Shown here: positions 40,773 through 51,843 of the stretch, piece by piece
Layout of the letters: every line of letters begins with the position of its first letter
Position numbering within the stretch: position 1 is the stretch's first letter
Assembly (NCBI GenBank): GCA_046339595.1
Contig: JBKDUF010000027.1
Span: 3,721-67,720, forward strand
Source: Ga0077527 sp021300125
GTDB taxonomy: Bacteria; Pseudomonadota; Gammaproteobacteria; Burkholderiales; SG8-41
Reading direction: 5' to 3'
Length of the DNA stretch: 64,000 nucleotides
Position numbers and translations under genes: made by a program
The notes under the pieces: generated by a model
Told to the model about the DNA's origin: nothing
What the model saw: only the letters and a program-made list of their open reading frames with translations
The model's database searches: none

Positions 40773-41363
40773 ATGAAGCTGTACATCACCTCGACTTCCG
40801 GCAACGCTTGGAAGGTGCGCCTGCTGCTGTCAATGCTCAAGGTTCCTTTCGAGACCATCGTGCTTGACCCGAAAAAGGGCGAGCTGAAATCGCCGGAATT
40901 CCTCAAGTTGAACCCCCGCGGACAGGTGCCGGTGCTCGTGGACGGCGACCAGGTGTTCTGGGATTCGACCGCCTGCCTGGTCTATCTCGCCCGCAAGCAC
41001 GGCGGCGAGCAGTGGCTGCCGACCGACGCGGCCCGGCTTGCCGAGGTCCAGCAATGGCTGGCGCTGTCCAACAACGAACTGCACTACGGCCTGCAATGGG
41101 CGCGCGGCGTGAAAACCGGCATCCGCAGCATCGGCAGTTACGACGAATATGCCGCCTACGGCCGCAACGGGCTGGCCGTGCTGGAGGGGAGGCTGAGGAA
41201 CAACGAATGGCTCGCCTGCGGGCGGCCGACCATCGCCGATCTCGCATGCTACTGCTACACCTCGGTTTCGCCCGAGGGCGGTTTTGACCTCGCCGCACAT
41301 CCCGCAGTGGCGGCCTGGGTGGGGCGGGTCGAAGCGCTGCCGGGCTGGATCAAGCGCGTCTGA
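40773..41363 (+). CDS. Glutathione S-transferase family protein
   Basis: A 196-residue GST. The thioredoxin-like N-terminal domain has TSTSGNAWKVRLLLSML with the active-site Ser region, NPRGQVPVLVDGDQVFWDSTACLVYLA binding the glutathione gamma-glutamyl part (the cis-Pro in QVPVL and the SNAIL-like DSTA), and the C-terminal half is helical. It likely conjugates or isomerises a small electrophile with glutathione. A FIST-domain gene follows after only 4 bases, so the two are cotranscribed. Confidence 0.88.
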   Translation: MKLYITSTSGNAWKVRLLLSMLKVPFETIVLDPKKGELKSPEFLKLNPRGQVPVLVDGDQVFWDSTACLVYLARKHGGEQWLPTDAARLAEVQQWLALSNNELHYGLQWARGVKTGIRSIGSYDEYAAYGRNGLAVLEGRLRNNEWLACGRPTIADLACYCYTSVSPEGGFDLAAHPAVAAWVGRVEALPGWIKRV

Positions 41364-41367
41364 TCCG

Positions 41368-42471
41368 GTGGCCGGCCGTTTCCGCCTGGGCCACGCTGCC
41401 GGCGGCGACTGGCATGCCGTGGCCGCGCTTTGCGCCGAGCAGCTCGGCCCCCGTCCCGGCAACCTCGGTTTTATTTATGCCAGCGATCATTTCGCAGCCG
41501 ATTGCGCGGATATCGCGGACGAGCTGCGCCGCCTGACCGGCATAGCCCACTGGACCGGCTGCACCGGCATCGGCATTTGCGCCACCGGCATCGAGTATTT
41601 CGACCAGCCCGCGCTGGTGGCGCTTGCCGGCGAATTTGAGCCCGGCAGTTTTCGCATCTTCGGTGCCGAATCGGGGCGGCCCGCCGCGGCCGAACTGCGC
41701 TGCGCGGACGGTCCGGCCAGCATCGCCGTCGTGCACGGTGATGCGCAGCAGTCCGACATTGCCCGGCAAATCCGCCAGCTCGCCGCGCTGACCGAGACCG
41801 GTTTTCTCGTCGGCGGCCTGGCCAGCTCGCGCCGTCCGGCCATGGCCTACGCCGACGCGCCGGCCGCGGGTGCGCTGTCCGGCGTGGCCTTTTCTGATGT
41901 CGTCACCGTGGCAACGCGGCTGACGCAGGGCTGCGCGCCGCTGGGTGCTCCGCGACAGATCACCGGGGCGCAGCACAACATCGTGCTTGAACTCGATGAC
42001 CGTCCGGCGCTGGATGTGCTGCGCGAGGAAGCCGGCATCGGCGACGATGCGGCGCTCTCGCGCATGGGCGGGCGGCTCTTCGTCGGGCTCTCCGCCGGCG
42101 GCGGCGACCCGGCCGACTACGTGGTGCGCAACCTGATCGGGATTGATCCCGGCAACCGCCTGATCGCGGTCGGCGACCTGGTAGGCAAGGGCCAGCAGCT
42201 GCGGTTTTTCCGGCGCGACCGCGAGTCGGCACGGGCCGATATGGGGCGCATGCTCGACAGCATCCGCGAGGGTCTGTATACAAAACCGCGCGGGGCGCTG
42301 TATTTTTCCTGTCTCGGCCGCGGCGGCGCGCTGTTCGGCGGCGAATCGGAGGAACTGAAGATGATCGAGGCGGCTCTGGGCGATGTGCCGCTGGCTGGCT
42401 TTTTCGGCAACGGTGAAATTTCGCGCAATCTGCTCTACGGCTACACCGGCGTGCTGACCCTGTTCCTTTGA
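41368..42471 (+). CDS. FIST N- and C-domain protein
   Basis: A 367-residue protein with the FIST_N/FIST_C architecture: residues about 20-180 contain GCTGIGICATG and GFLVGGLASS, and the C-terminal part has YVVRNLIGIDPGNRLIAVGD, ALYFSCLGRGGALFG and LAGFFGNGEIS. FIST modules are predicted sensory domains for small ligands and are usually linked to signalling proteins; here they stand alone. The start is a GTG 4 bases after the GST stop; upstream in-frame codons overlap the GST gene. Confidence 0.82.
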   Translation: MAGRFRLGHAAGGDWHAVAALCAEQLGPRPGNLGFIYASDHFAADCADIADELRRLTGIAHWTGCTGIGICATGIEYFDQPALVALAGEFEPGSFRIFGAESGRPAAAELRCADGPASIAVVHGDAQQSDIARQIRQLAALTETGFLVGGLASSRRPAMAYADAPAAGALSGVAFSDVVTVATRLTQGCAPLGAPRQITGAQHNIVLELDDRPALDVLREEAGIGDDAALSRMGGRLFVGLSAGGGDPADYVVRNLIGIDPGNRLIAVGDLVGKGQQLRFFRRDRESARADMGRMLDSIREGLYTKPRGALYFSCLGRGGALFGGESEELKMIEAALGDVPLAGFFGNGEISRNLLYGYTGVLTLFL

Positions 42472-42518
42472 ATGCCGCCGGTCCGGATCACTGAAGTATG
42501 CTACCGAGGAGTCCGCCC

Positions 42519-43250
42519 ATGTCCCCTGAGCGCTTGCTGGCCGAGCTGAACCTGTCCTGGCTCGACATTTCGGCGCTGGTCTTTTTCCTGGTGTGCTGGA
42601 TCGGTTATCCGCTGTTCGCGGTATGGCGCGGGCGGCGCAGTCCGTCCCTGCACAGCACGATGGACCGCTACCGCCGCGACTGGATGCTGCGCATGATCGA
42701 GCGCGACAACCGCATGGTCGATGTCAACATCATGCGCAACCTCACGCGCAGCTCGCAGTTCTTCGCCTCGACCACGATGCTGGTGCTGGGCGCGCTGATC
42801 GCGCTGCTCGGCTACGTGCAGCAGGCGATGGACGTGGTTTCGGGCCTGCCGTTCACGGTCAAGGCTTCGCAGCGCCTGCTCGAGATCAAGATGCTGCTGC
42901 TGGTGCTGATCTTCGTCTATGCCTTTTTCAAGTTTTCCTGGGCGATACGGCAGCTCGGATTCTGCTCGACGCTGATCGGCGCGGCGCCGAAGATGCCGAA
43001 GGAAAACCCCGAGCAATACGCGCCCGAAATCAACCGCATCGCCGCGATCACTTCGTATGCGGGCACCAATTTCAACAATGGTCTGCGCTCGTATTATTTT
43101 GCGCTGGCGGCGATGACCTGGTTCCTGCATCCCTGGCTGATGCTGGCCGCCACCGCCTGGGTGGTCTATGTGCTGCAGCACCGGGAGTTTGCCTCGCTGA
43201 CGCTGCGCACCCTGCAGGCGAACGATACCTCGACCGACGCGAGATACTGA
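42519..43250 (+). CDS. DUF599 family membrane protein
   Basis: A 243-residue membrane protein with four likely transmembrane segments (around residues 15-35, 83-105, 126-150 and 195-220). The DUF599 pattern is seen in RRDWMLRMIERDNRMVDVNIM and NLTRSSQFFASTTMLVLGALIALLG. Function is unknown for the family. GAGGAG lies 7 bases before the ATG at 42519, so I prefer it to the ATG at 42498. Confidence 0.8.
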   Translation: MSPERLLAELNLSWLDISALVFFLVCWIGYPLFAVWRGRRSPSLHSTMDRYRRDWMLRMIERDNRMVDVNIMRNLTRSSQFFASTTMLVLGALIALLGYVQQAMDVVSGLPFTVKASQRLLEIKMLLLVLIFVYAFFKFSWAIRQLGFCSTLIGAAPKMPKENPEQYAPEINRIAAITSYAGTNFNNGLRSYYFALAAMTWFLHPWLMLAATAWVVYVLQHREFASLTLRTLQANDTSTDARY

Positions 43251-43257
43251 GGCCGCC

Positions 43258-44334
43258 ATGACCGCGCTGCTCAGGGTCCTTGATAACGATGATGTGGCAC
43301 GGGTCCTCGACCTCGACGACGCGCTCTCGGCCCTCGACCGCATGTACCGCGCGGTTGCCGCTGGCGAGGCGGTGGAGGGCACCCGCAGCCAGACCCATGT
43401 CGCCACCGCGGAAGAGGGTATCGATTACTGCCTGAAAACCATGGACGGTGCGGTGGGGGATTCCGGCTACATGACGCTGCGCCTGACTTCCGACATCGTT
43501 GACAGCCGCGAGGTCAATGGCCTGCCGCGCCGCGAAAAGCTGCCGCGCGGACCCGGCGGCACCTGGTGCGGCCTGATCCTGCTGTTCAGCACGCGCGAGC
43601 TGGCGCCGGTGGCGATCATGCACGACGGCTACCTGCAACTGGTGCGTGTGGCCTGCACCGGCGCCCTCAGCGTGCGTCACCTCGCCCGCGAGGATGCCGG
43701 CGATCTGGGCCTGCTCGGTTCCGGTGGCCAGGCCTGGTGGCATCTCGCCGCGCTGGCGCGGGTGCGGCGGCTGCGCCGCGTACGCGTGTTCAGCCCCAAC
43801 CCGCAGAAGCGGGAAGCATTGGCCGCGCGTGCCGTCCGCGAACTGGGCCTGCCGGTCGAGGCGGTGGCCGACGCGCGCGCCGCAGTCGAGGGTGCCGATC
43901 TGGTCGTCGCCGCCACCAACACCAGCGTGCCGATCCTGCGCGGCGAGTGGCTGGCACCCGGAGCGCATGTCATCTCCATCGTCAGCGGCGACAAGTCCGC
44001 ACCGCGGCGGGAGATTGACGACGAGACCGTGCGCCGCGCCGCGCGCGTGGTCGCGCACTGGAAACAGAATGCGATGCACCACGGTACCGGCGATCTGGCC
44101 GGCCCTGTCGCCGCGGGTGTGCTGCGCTGGGCCGACGTCGCGGACCTGAGTGATGTCATTGCCGGCAAGGCGCCGGGGCGGCAGCGAGCGGAGGACATCA
44201 CGCTGTTCAAGAACAACGGCGGCATGGGGCTGCAGTTTGCCGCGCTCGCCCCGGTGGTCCATGAGCGTGCCTGCGCAGCCGGCGCGGGCAAGCCGCTGCC
44301 GGCGGAATGGTTCCTTGAGCGCATGGTGCCGTGA
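43258..44334 (+). CDS. Ornithine cyclodeaminase/mu-crystallin family protein
   Basis: A 358-residue NAD(P)-dependent enzyme of the OCD/mu-crystallin family. An N-terminal dimerisation part is followed by a Rossmann domain: LGLLGSGGQAWWHLAALARVR (glycine-rich nucleotide loop), VRVFSPNPQKREALA and ADLVVAATNTSVPIL. Family members include ornithine cyclodeaminase, alanine dehydrogenase and ketimine reductases. The sequence alone does not tell which reaction is catalysed. The gene follows the DUF599 gene by 7 bases. Confidence 0.82.
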   Translation: MTALLRVLDNDDVARVLDLDDALSALDRMYRAVAAGEAVEGTRSQTHVATAEEGIDYCLKTMDGAVGDSGYMTLRLTSDIVDSREVNGLPRREKLPRGPGGTWCGLILLFSTRELAPVAIMHDGYLQLVRVACTGALSVRHLAREDAGDLGLLGSGGQAWWHLAALARVRRLRRVRVFSPNPQKREALAARAVRELGLPVEAVADARAAVEGADLVVAATNTSVPILRGEWLAPGAHVISIVSGDKSAPRREIDDETVRRAARVVAHWKQNAMHHGTGDLAGPVAAGVLRWADVADLSDVIAGKAPGRQRAEDITLFKNNGGMGLQFAALAPVVHERACAAGAGKPLPAEWFLERMVP

Positions 44335-44349
44335 CGCCGCGGCGTCACC

Positions 44350-44375
44350 AAAAAAAAACCGCCGGGGGAAACGGC
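44350..44375 (-). terminator. Weak possible terminator after hppA
   Basis: On the minus strand a 4-bp GC stem (GCCG/CGGC) is followed by GG and nine T. The stem is short, so the call is tentative. Confidence 0.4.
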
Positions 44376-44400
44376 CGTGTTAGTTGCTGGGGCGTGCCGG

Positions 44401-46470
<2,070 letters not shown>

Positions 46471-46483
46471 GATTACTCCTAAA

Positions 46484-46513
46484 CTATTGTTTTAATTGAT
46501 AAATATTTTTTCG
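46484..46513. repeat. AT-rich island, copy 6 (upstream of hppA)
   Basis: On the minus strand the block reads AAAAAATATTTATCAATTAA and then AACAATAGTTTAGGAG. TCAATTAAAACAATA is identical to the island before miaA at 58982-59009, and TCAATAAAAACAAT occurs at 2697-2733. It precedes the AGGAG ribosome site of hppA. Confidence 0.6.
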
Positions 46514-46631
46514 CCCCAGCCTTGAAGGCGAGGCGCGGAGCCGGTTTCACCCGGCTTTCATGATTTTGCGGACGGCGAATTATAAGCGGGGATGCCCGCC
46601 GCCTCCACCCATTGCCGACTTCAGCGCTGAT

Positions 46632-47948
46632 TCAGCGCGGTTTTCTGCCCGTTTTGTGGCGGCCGGGCTCACGCCAGGGGCTGTCCAGGCGCCGCGGCAG
46701 GGGGCGCAGGCGCAGCCGCGCATGCACCGGCAGTCCGTCGGCAAACGGCTGCACCGCTTCGCCGCGGATCAGCGGCGAGAAATAGGCGCGGCCCGCGGCC
46801 GAGAGGCGCCAGCCGTCGCGGCTCAGGAAGCGTCGCGGCAGCTTCCGCTCACGGTTCATCAGCGTCTCGAGTGCCGCGGCTTCGATGTGCCAGCGGTATG
46901 GCCGGTCACTGTCGCGGCGGATCACCGGCATCACGTTGCCGTGTCCGGCCAGGGCAAGGCGCAGGGCTTCGTGACCCACCGCCTCGGACTGGGCCACGTC
47001 CACCGCCGAGGCGAGGTGGCGCGCGGCGCGCTGCACATAGTCGAGCACGCTCCAGTGTACCTTGAGCCGGAGTTCACGGCGCAGCATGGCGGCGAGCAGC
47101 GGCGCGACGCCGCCCAACTGTTCGTGGCCCGGAATGCCATCACCGCCCGCCGCAGTGAGCCGTCGCCCGTCGGCGAGGCGCAGCCCCTCGGCCACCGCCA
47201 CCACGCACCAGCCGTGGCGGGCGACGCGTGCCGATACCGCCTCGAGAAAGCGCCGGCGGTCGAAGGTGATCTCCGGCACCAGCAGTAGCAGCGGACCGTC
47301 CCCGCCTTGCGGCAATGCCAGGCCGCAGGCTGCGGCGATCCAGCCGGTGTGGCGGCCCATCACCTCCATCACGAACACCTTGGTCGAGCTGTCGGCCATC
47401 GAGGCAAGGTCGGCGCTCGCCTCGCGCAGGCTGGTTGCGGCGAATTTCGCCACCGAACCGAAGCCAGGGCTCACGTCGCTGCCGACGATGTCGTTGTCTA
47501 TGGTCTTGGGCACCGCGAGCGAGATCACCGGCCAGCCGAAATCCGGCAGGATCGTGGCCAGCTGCTGCGCGGTCTCGGCCGAGCCGTTGCCGCCGTTGTA
47601 GAAAAAGTAGCCGATGCCGTGGGCTCGGAACACCTCGGCGATGCGCGCATAATGGACGCGGCCCTGCGGCAGGGGCGGCAGGTCGTAGCGGCAGGAGCCG
47701 AAGGCGCCGCCGGGGGTATGGCGCAGCGCCGCGAGCGCGGCGGTGGATTCGGCCGACAGGTCAACCAGGTCTTCGCGCAGCACGCCGAGGATGCCGTTGC
47801 GCGCGGCAAAGATGCGGCCGATGGGACGGCCGCCGCGCCGTGCGCGCCGCGCTTCGTCGATCAGGCCCCAGGCGGTGGCATTGATCGTCGCGGTGACGCC
47901 GCCCGACTGGGCGTAGAGCGCGTTGCGCGGCGGTGCTTTAGCGGGCAC
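46632..47948 (-). CDS. pfp: 6-phosphofructokinase, probably pyrophosphate-dependent
   Basis: A 438-residue phosphofructokinase if read from the GTG at 47948, which overlaps the end of adk by 11 bases. It starts with ALYAQSGGVTATINATAWG, typical of PPi-type enzymes. The phosphoryl-donor region reads YNGGNGSAETA (Asn where ATP enzymes have the second Asp-Gly of GGDG) and the catalytic loop VPKTIDNDI has the Lys that marks PPi-dependent forms (ATP enzymes have PGTIDND). MEVMGRHTGWIAA is the substrate region. It would interconvert fructose 6-phosphate and fructose 1,6-bisphosphate with PPi, reversibly. An upstream in-frame start would overlap adk by 40 bases or more, so GTG is favoured. Confidence 0.85.
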   Translation of the reverse strand: MPAKAPPRNALYAQSGGVTATINATAWGLIDEARRARRGGRPIGRIFAARNGILGVLREDLVDLSAESTAALAALRHTPGGAFGSCRYDLPPLPQGRVHYARIAEVFRAHGIGYFFYNGGNGSAETAQQLATILPDFGWPVISLAVPKTIDNDIVGSDVSPGFGSVAKFAATSLREASADLASMADSSTKVFVMEVMGRHTGWIAAACGLALPQGGDGPLLLLVPEITFDRRRFLEAVSARVARHGWCVVAVAEGLRLADGRRLTAAGGDGIPGHEQLGGVAPLLAAMLRRELRLKVHWSVLDYVQRAARHLASAVDVAQSEAVGHEALRLALAGHGNVMPVIRRDSDRPYRWHIEAAALETLMNRERKLPRRFLSRDGWRLSAAGRAYFSPLIRGEAVQPFADGLPVHARLRLRPLPRRLDSPWREPGRHKTGRKPR

Positions 47949-48606
47949 CGCTCTGGTCGATGGCGGCGAACATGGCATCGCGCACGCGTTCGACCGGCGC
48001 CAGGCCGTCAATGCGGATGCACGCCGGTGCGCGTGCATCCCCGCTGTCGCGCCAGGATTTGTAGTAATCGACCAGCGGTTTGGTCTGCGCGTGGTAGGTC
48101 GCAATGCGCTTGTTGACGGTGTCTTCGTTGTCGTCCGAGCGCTGCACCAGCGGCTCGCCGGTGACGTCGTCCTTGCCCGCGACCTTCGGCGGGTTGAACT
48201 CGATGTGGTACGAGCGGCCCGAGGGCAGGTGCACCCGGCGGCCGCTCATGCGCTTGAGGATTTCGGCATCGGGCACGTCGATCTCGATCACCACATTGAG
48301 ATCAACGCCGGCTTCACGCAGCGCACCGGCCTGGGGCAGCGTGCGCGGAAACCCGTCCATGATGAATCCGTTGGCGCAGTCGGCGGCCTTGATGCGTTCC
48401 TGCACCAGGCCGATCACCACCGGATCGGGCACCAGCGCGCCACGGTCCATGTACGACTTGGCTTCAAGGCCCAGCTTCGAACCGGCCTTGATGGCCTCGC
48501 GCAGCATGTCGCCGGTGGAAATCTGCGGGATCTTGTAACGGTCGATGAGAAATTGGGCCTGGGTGCCTTTGCCGGCGCCGGGCAGGCCGAGCAGCAGTAT
48601 GCGCAT
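47938..48606 (-). CDS. adk: Adenylate kinase
   Basis: A 222-residue adenylate kinase (ATP + AMP to 2 ADP). The P-loop is GLPGAGKGTQAQFL (residues 6-19), the AMP site shows ISTGDMLREAIKAG, NGFIMDGFPRTLPQA is the conserved catalytic segment, and the LID domain (SGRRVHLPSGRSYHIEFNPP) is of the long type without zinc cysteines. The gene lies between kdsB and the phosphofructokinase, all on the minus strand; its 3' end overlaps the phosphofructokinase start. Confidence 0.97.
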   Translation of the reverse strand: MRILLLGLPGAGKGTQAQFLIDRYKIPQISTGDMLREAIKAGSKLGLEAKSYMDRGALVPDPVVIGLVQERIKAADCANGFIMDGFPRTLPQAGALREAGVDLNVVIEIDVPDAEILKRMSGRRVHLPSGRSYHIEFNPPKVAGKDDVTGEPLVQRSDDNEDTVNKRIATYHAQTKPLVDYYKSWRDSGDARAPACIRIDGLAPVERVRDAMFAAIDQSGAR

Positions 48607-48748
48607 GGCGGATTGAGACTGTGTTTACCGGTCAACCGGTTATTGTGTGTGGAAGTGACGGAATGGAACGCACCGCAGCAGCACGCGGCAAGCTCCATGC
48701 ATGGTTGAAGTATAGCCGCCGCGGCCTGCGCCGGCAAAACTCCCGCGC

Positions 48749-49513
48749 TCAGCGCCGCAGCAGCCGGCGTACCCGTTCGAGGTCATGCGGCGTGTCCACG
48801 CCGGGATGCGGCGCCGCCGCACTTACGGCGACGCTGATGCGATAGCCGTGGGCCAGCGCGCGCAGCTGTTCCAGTGCCTCGAGTTTCTCGATCGGCGCGG
48901 GCGCCAGCCGGGTGTAGGCGGCGAGGAAACTGCAGCGATAGGCATAGATGCCGAGGTGGCGCAGTGCGGCAAGGCCGGCAGGCAGCACGCGGCCCGGCCT
49001 GCCGCCGGACCAGGCATCACGGGCCCAGGGGATCGGCGCGCGGCTGAAGTAGAGCGCAAGCCCGTGGCGGTCGAGTACGACCTTGACCACGTTCGGATTG
49101 GCCATGTCGGCTGCGTCGCGGATGCGGCAGGCGGCGGTGGCGATGGCGGCCTCGCGGTGCGCGGCGAGGTTTTCGGCGACGCGGCCGATCAGTGCCGGTG
49201 CAATCAGCGGCTCGTCGCCCTGCACGTTGACCACGATGTGCCGGGCGGGCAGGCGCATTTTTTTTGCAACCTCGGCGATGCGGTCGGTACCCGAGGCATG
49301 GTCGGTGCGGGTCATCAGTGCGCGAAAGCCGTGCGCCGTCACTGCATCGAGGATGCGCCGGTCATCGGTGGCCACCACCACATCCGCAGCGCCGCTTCTG
49401 GCGGCGCGTTCGGCCACGCGCACCACCATCGGCTTGCCGCCGATGTCGGCAAGCGGCTTGCCCGGCAGCCGGGTCGAGGCGTAGCGGGCCGGAATGACGA
49501 CGGTGAATTTCAT
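48749..49513 (-). CDS. kdsB: 3-deoxy-manno-octulosonate cytidylyltransferase
   Basis: A 254-residue CMP-Kdo synthetase, which activates Kdo for lipopolysaccharide core synthesis. The N-terminal nucleotide-binding motif VIPARYASTRLPGKPLADIGG is perfect, VVNVQGDEPLIAP is the metal and substrate loop, and HLGIYAYR near residue 183 is the family C-terminal block. It follows the Trm112-like gene and is part of the exbB-exbD-lpxK-Trm112-kdsB set. Confidence 0.97.
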   Translation of the reverse strand: MKFTVVIPARYASTRLPGKPLADIGGKPMVVRVAERAARSGAADVVVATDDRRILDAVTAHGFRALMTRTDHASGTDRIAEVAKKMRLPARHIVVNVQGDEPLIAPALIGRVAENLAAHREAAIATAACRIRDAADMANPNVVKVVLDRHGLALYFSRAPIPWARDAWSGGRPGRVLPAGLAALRHLGIYAYRCSFLAAYTRLAPAPIEKLEALEQLRALAHGYRISVAVSAAAPHPGVDTPHDLERVRRLLRR

Positions 49514-49535
49514 GGCGGGGCGCGGAGCCGGGAAC

Positions 49536-49715
49536 CTAGACTTCTTCTTCGGGGGGCAGTTTGCGCGCGTCTTCCTCGAGCATCACCGGAATGCCGTCCT
49601 GCACCGGGTAGCCGAGCCTGCAGGGTTTGCACAGCAGCTCGGCGGCGGATTTGCGGTAGAGGAGCGGCCCCTTGCACAGCGGGCAGACCAGGATGTCGAG
49701 CAGTTTTTCGTCCAT
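49536..49715 (-). CDS. Trm112-like zinc-ribbon protein (UPF0434/YcaR)
   Basis: A 59-residue protein. It begins MDEKLLDILVCPLCKGPLLY and continues with LLCKPCRLGYPVQDGIPVML; the two CxxC pairs (CPLC at 11-14 and CKPC at 29-32) form a zinc ribbon, and YPVQDGIPVML is the family signature. Bacterial Trm112-like proteins are found in exactly this place between lpxK and kdsB. In eukaryotes and archaea Trm112 activates methyltransferases; in bacteria the role is unknown. ATG start at 49715, stop TAG at 49538-49536. Confidence 0.9.
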   Translation of the reverse strand: MDEKLLDILVCPLCKGPLLYRKSAAELLCKPCRLGYPVQDGIPVMLEEDARKLPPEEEV

Positions 49716-49719
49716 GGCA

Positions 49720-50718
49720 TCAATCGGCAGGTTGTTCGAGACGGGCGAGGATCATTTCGCACAGGCGCTGATCGGGCTCGGCATCGACCACCAGTGCCCA
49801 ATGCCGCGTGGTCGCGAATGCTTCGCATTTTACGGCATCCTTTTCCGTCATCACGATGTCGTCATCACCGGCAAACACAAGGTCACGGGCGCTGAACGGA
49901 TGATGGTCGGCAAAGGCCTGCGGCAGGCACGACAGGCCCATCGCGCCAAGCTGTGAGAAAAACCTTGCCGGGTTGCCGATGCCGGCGATGGCGTGCACCC
50001 GGCGTCCCCTGAAATGGGAGGCTTCGACTGCCAGCGAGGGGTCGGCGAGGTTGCGGAACAGGCCCGGGCGGAGCCTCATCACCAGCGCCTGCGGATGGAT
50101 CGCGGCGGCCTTGCCGCCCGCCCCTGTTGCGTTGATCACCACGGCGTCCACGCTGTCAAGCCGCGACGGCGGCTCGCGCAGGGGCCCGGCGGGCAGCGGC
50201 CAGCCGTTGCCGAGGCCGAGCGCGCCATCAACCACCGCGATTTCGAAATCGCGGGCCAGCCGGTAATGCTGCAGGCCGTCGTCGCAGAGGATCACGGTCG
50301 TGAGGGGTTCGGCGGCGAGCATTGCTTCAGCAGTGGCCGCGCGGTCTACGCCCACCCATACCGGACAGCCGGCGCGCCGCGCGAGCAGGCAGGGTTCGTC
50401 GCCGTAGTCTGCAGGCCGTCCCGCGGGCGGTACCGGCCGTGGATCGCGCCGCGCCGCGCCGTAGCCGCGGCTGATGATCGCGGGTTGCTGGCCGTGTTCG
50501 CGCAGCCATTGTGCCAGCCACAGCGTGAGCGGCGTCTTGCCAGTGCCGCCTGCGGTGATGTTGCCAACCACGATCACCGGCACGCGCAGCCGCCGCGGTT
50601 CCCGCCAGCGACGCCAGCAGAGGCGGCGCAGGGCGGCGACCGCCGCGAACGCCAGGGCCAGGGGCAGCAGCAGCACGGCCAGCGGGCCGCGTTGCTGCCA
50701 GTGGGTGGGTGTTGCCAT
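49720..50718 (-). CDS. lpxK: Tetraacyldisaccharide 4'-kinase
   Basis: A 332-residue LpxK, which phosphorylates the lipid A precursor at the inner membrane. A single N-terminal hydrophobic segment (about residues 12-30) anchors it. VGNITAGGTGKTPLTLWLA carries the Walker A motif at about residues 52-70, and ILCDDGLQHYRLARDFEI is the LpxK signature with the catalytic Asp. It overlaps nothing and lies 4 bases before the Trm112-like gene and 22 bases after exbD. Confidence 0.96.
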   Translation of the reverse strand: MATPTHWQQRGPLAVLLLPLALAFAAVAALRRLCWRRWREPRRLRVPVIVVGNITAGGTGKTPLTLWLAQWLREHGQQPAIISRGYGAARRDPRPVPPAGRPADYGDEPCLLARRAGCPVWVGVDRAATAEAMLAAEPLTTVILCDDGLQHYRLARDFEIAVVDGALGLGNGWPLPAGPLREPPSRLDSVDAVVINATGAGGKAAAIHPQALVMRLRPGLFRNLADPSLAVEASHFRGRRVHAIAGIGNPARFFSQLGAMGLSCLPQAFADHHPFSARDLVFAGDDDIVMTEKDAVKCEAFATTRHWALVVDAEPDQRLCEMILARLEQPAD

Positions 50719-50740
50719 CGGCAGGCCAGCCAGGACCGGA

Positions 50741-51157
50741 TTATTTCTTGGCCTGGGTGGTGAAGGTGATCTTGGGATAACCCGCGATCTGCGCCGCCTC
50801 CATCACGCGCACCACGGACTGATGTGACGCGTTGGCGTCGGCGTTGATCACGATCACCGGGTCCTTCATGTCGCCCGCGGCGCGCTTGAGCGCCTCGGCC
50901 AGCGCGGCGGGGTTGCCCGAGGGCACCGTGCTGCGGTTGATGCTGGTGTTGCCCTTGGCGTCGACCGCGACATCGAGCTTTGACGGACGCTCCGGCGCCT
51001 TGCCGGCCTCGGCAGTGGGCAGGTTGATCTGCAGTTCGGCGAAGCGCGAATAGGTGGTGGTGACCATCAGGAAGATCAGGATCACCAGCAGCAGGTCGAT
51101 CAACGGGATGAAGTTGATCTCGGGTTCTTCACGGAAATTGCGGCTGCGCAGTTTCAT
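50741..51157 (-). CDS. exbD: Biopolymer transport protein ExbD/TolR
   Basis: A 138-residue protein with one N-terminal transmembrane segment (about residues 17-37: FIPLIDLLLVILIFLMVTT), where the conserved Asp sits at the proton path, and a periplasmic domain. With ExbB it uses the proton gradient to power TonB or a Tol-like partner. No tonB gene is in the window. It starts 9 bases after exbB. Confidence 0.93.
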   Translation of the reverse strand: MKLRSRNFREEPEINFIPLIDLLLVILIFLMVTTTYSRFAELQINLPTAEAGKAPERPSKLDVAVDAKGNTSINRSTVPSGNPAALAEALKRAAGDMKDPVIVINADANASHQSVVRVMEAAQIAGYPKITFTTQAKK

Positions 51158-51166
51158 CGCCGGGAC

Positions 51167-51775
51167 TTATGCGTTGCGCTCGCCATGCACCAGTTCGACC
51201 AGCTTCACCGCCTGCATCTGCATTTCCACCATCAGTGCATCGACCCTGGCGCGGAAGTAGCGGTAGAACACCATGCTCGGTACCGCGACCACCAGGCCGA
51301 AGGCGGTGTTGTAGAGCGCGATCGAGATGCCCTGGGCGAGCGCCAGCGGGTTGCTGCCGGTTGGCGACTGCGAGCCGAAAATCTCGATCATGCCGATCAC
51401 GGTGCCGAACAGGCCGAGCAGCGGCGAGATCGCGGCAATGGTGCCGAGGCTGGTCAGGAAACGCTCAAGGTCGAGCGAGACCACGTGGCCGGCTTCCTCG
51501 ATCGCCTCGCGCATCACTGCAGGCGAATGTTTTTCCTGGCGCAGTCCCGCGGCAAGGATCTGCCCGAGCGGGGCGGCGGCTGCAAGCTGCGACAGCAGCT
51601 GCGGGGTCACGCCGTTCTGGCGGTAGGCCTGAACCGCGTGGTTGAGCATGTCTTTGGGCAACACCACGTTGTGGCGCAGCGACCACAGCCGTTCACCGAT
51701 GATTGCCAGCGCGAGCACAGAGCACAGGATCAGCGGCCAGATCGGCCAGCCGGCCGCTTCGATAATGGAAATCAC
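51167..51775 (-). CDS. exbB: MotA/TolQ/ExbB proton channel family protein
   Basis: A 202-residue three-TM protein. SIIEAAGWPIWPLILCSVLALAIIGERL is the first segment and its pore-lining later part has LGTIAAISPLLGLFGTVIGM and IALYNTAFGLVVAVPSMVFYRYF, the ExbB/TolQ consensus. With ExbD it forms the proton-driven motor. The start is a GTG at 51775 (VISIIEAAGW), since longer versions add an unrelated basic stretch; a modest ribosome site (CGGAAT) precedes it. The gene heads the lpxK operon, an arrangement usual in betaproteobacteria. Confidence 0.9.
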   Translation of the reverse strand: MISIIEAAGWPIWPLILCSVLALAIIGERLWSLRHNVVLPKDMLNHAVQAYRQNGVTPQLLSQLAAAAPLGQILAAGLRQEKHSPAVMREAIEEAGHVVSLDLERFLTSLGTIAAISPLLGLFGTVIGMIEIFGSQSPTGSNPLALAQGISIALYNTAFGLVVAVPSMVFYRYFRARVDALMVEMQMQAVKLVELVHGERNA

Positions 51776-51843
51776 TTGTGGGATTCCGTTCTTGCGTTTA
51801 CGAAATGGTGTTTGAGAACCGGCGCAGCGCGGAAGGGCGCGGC

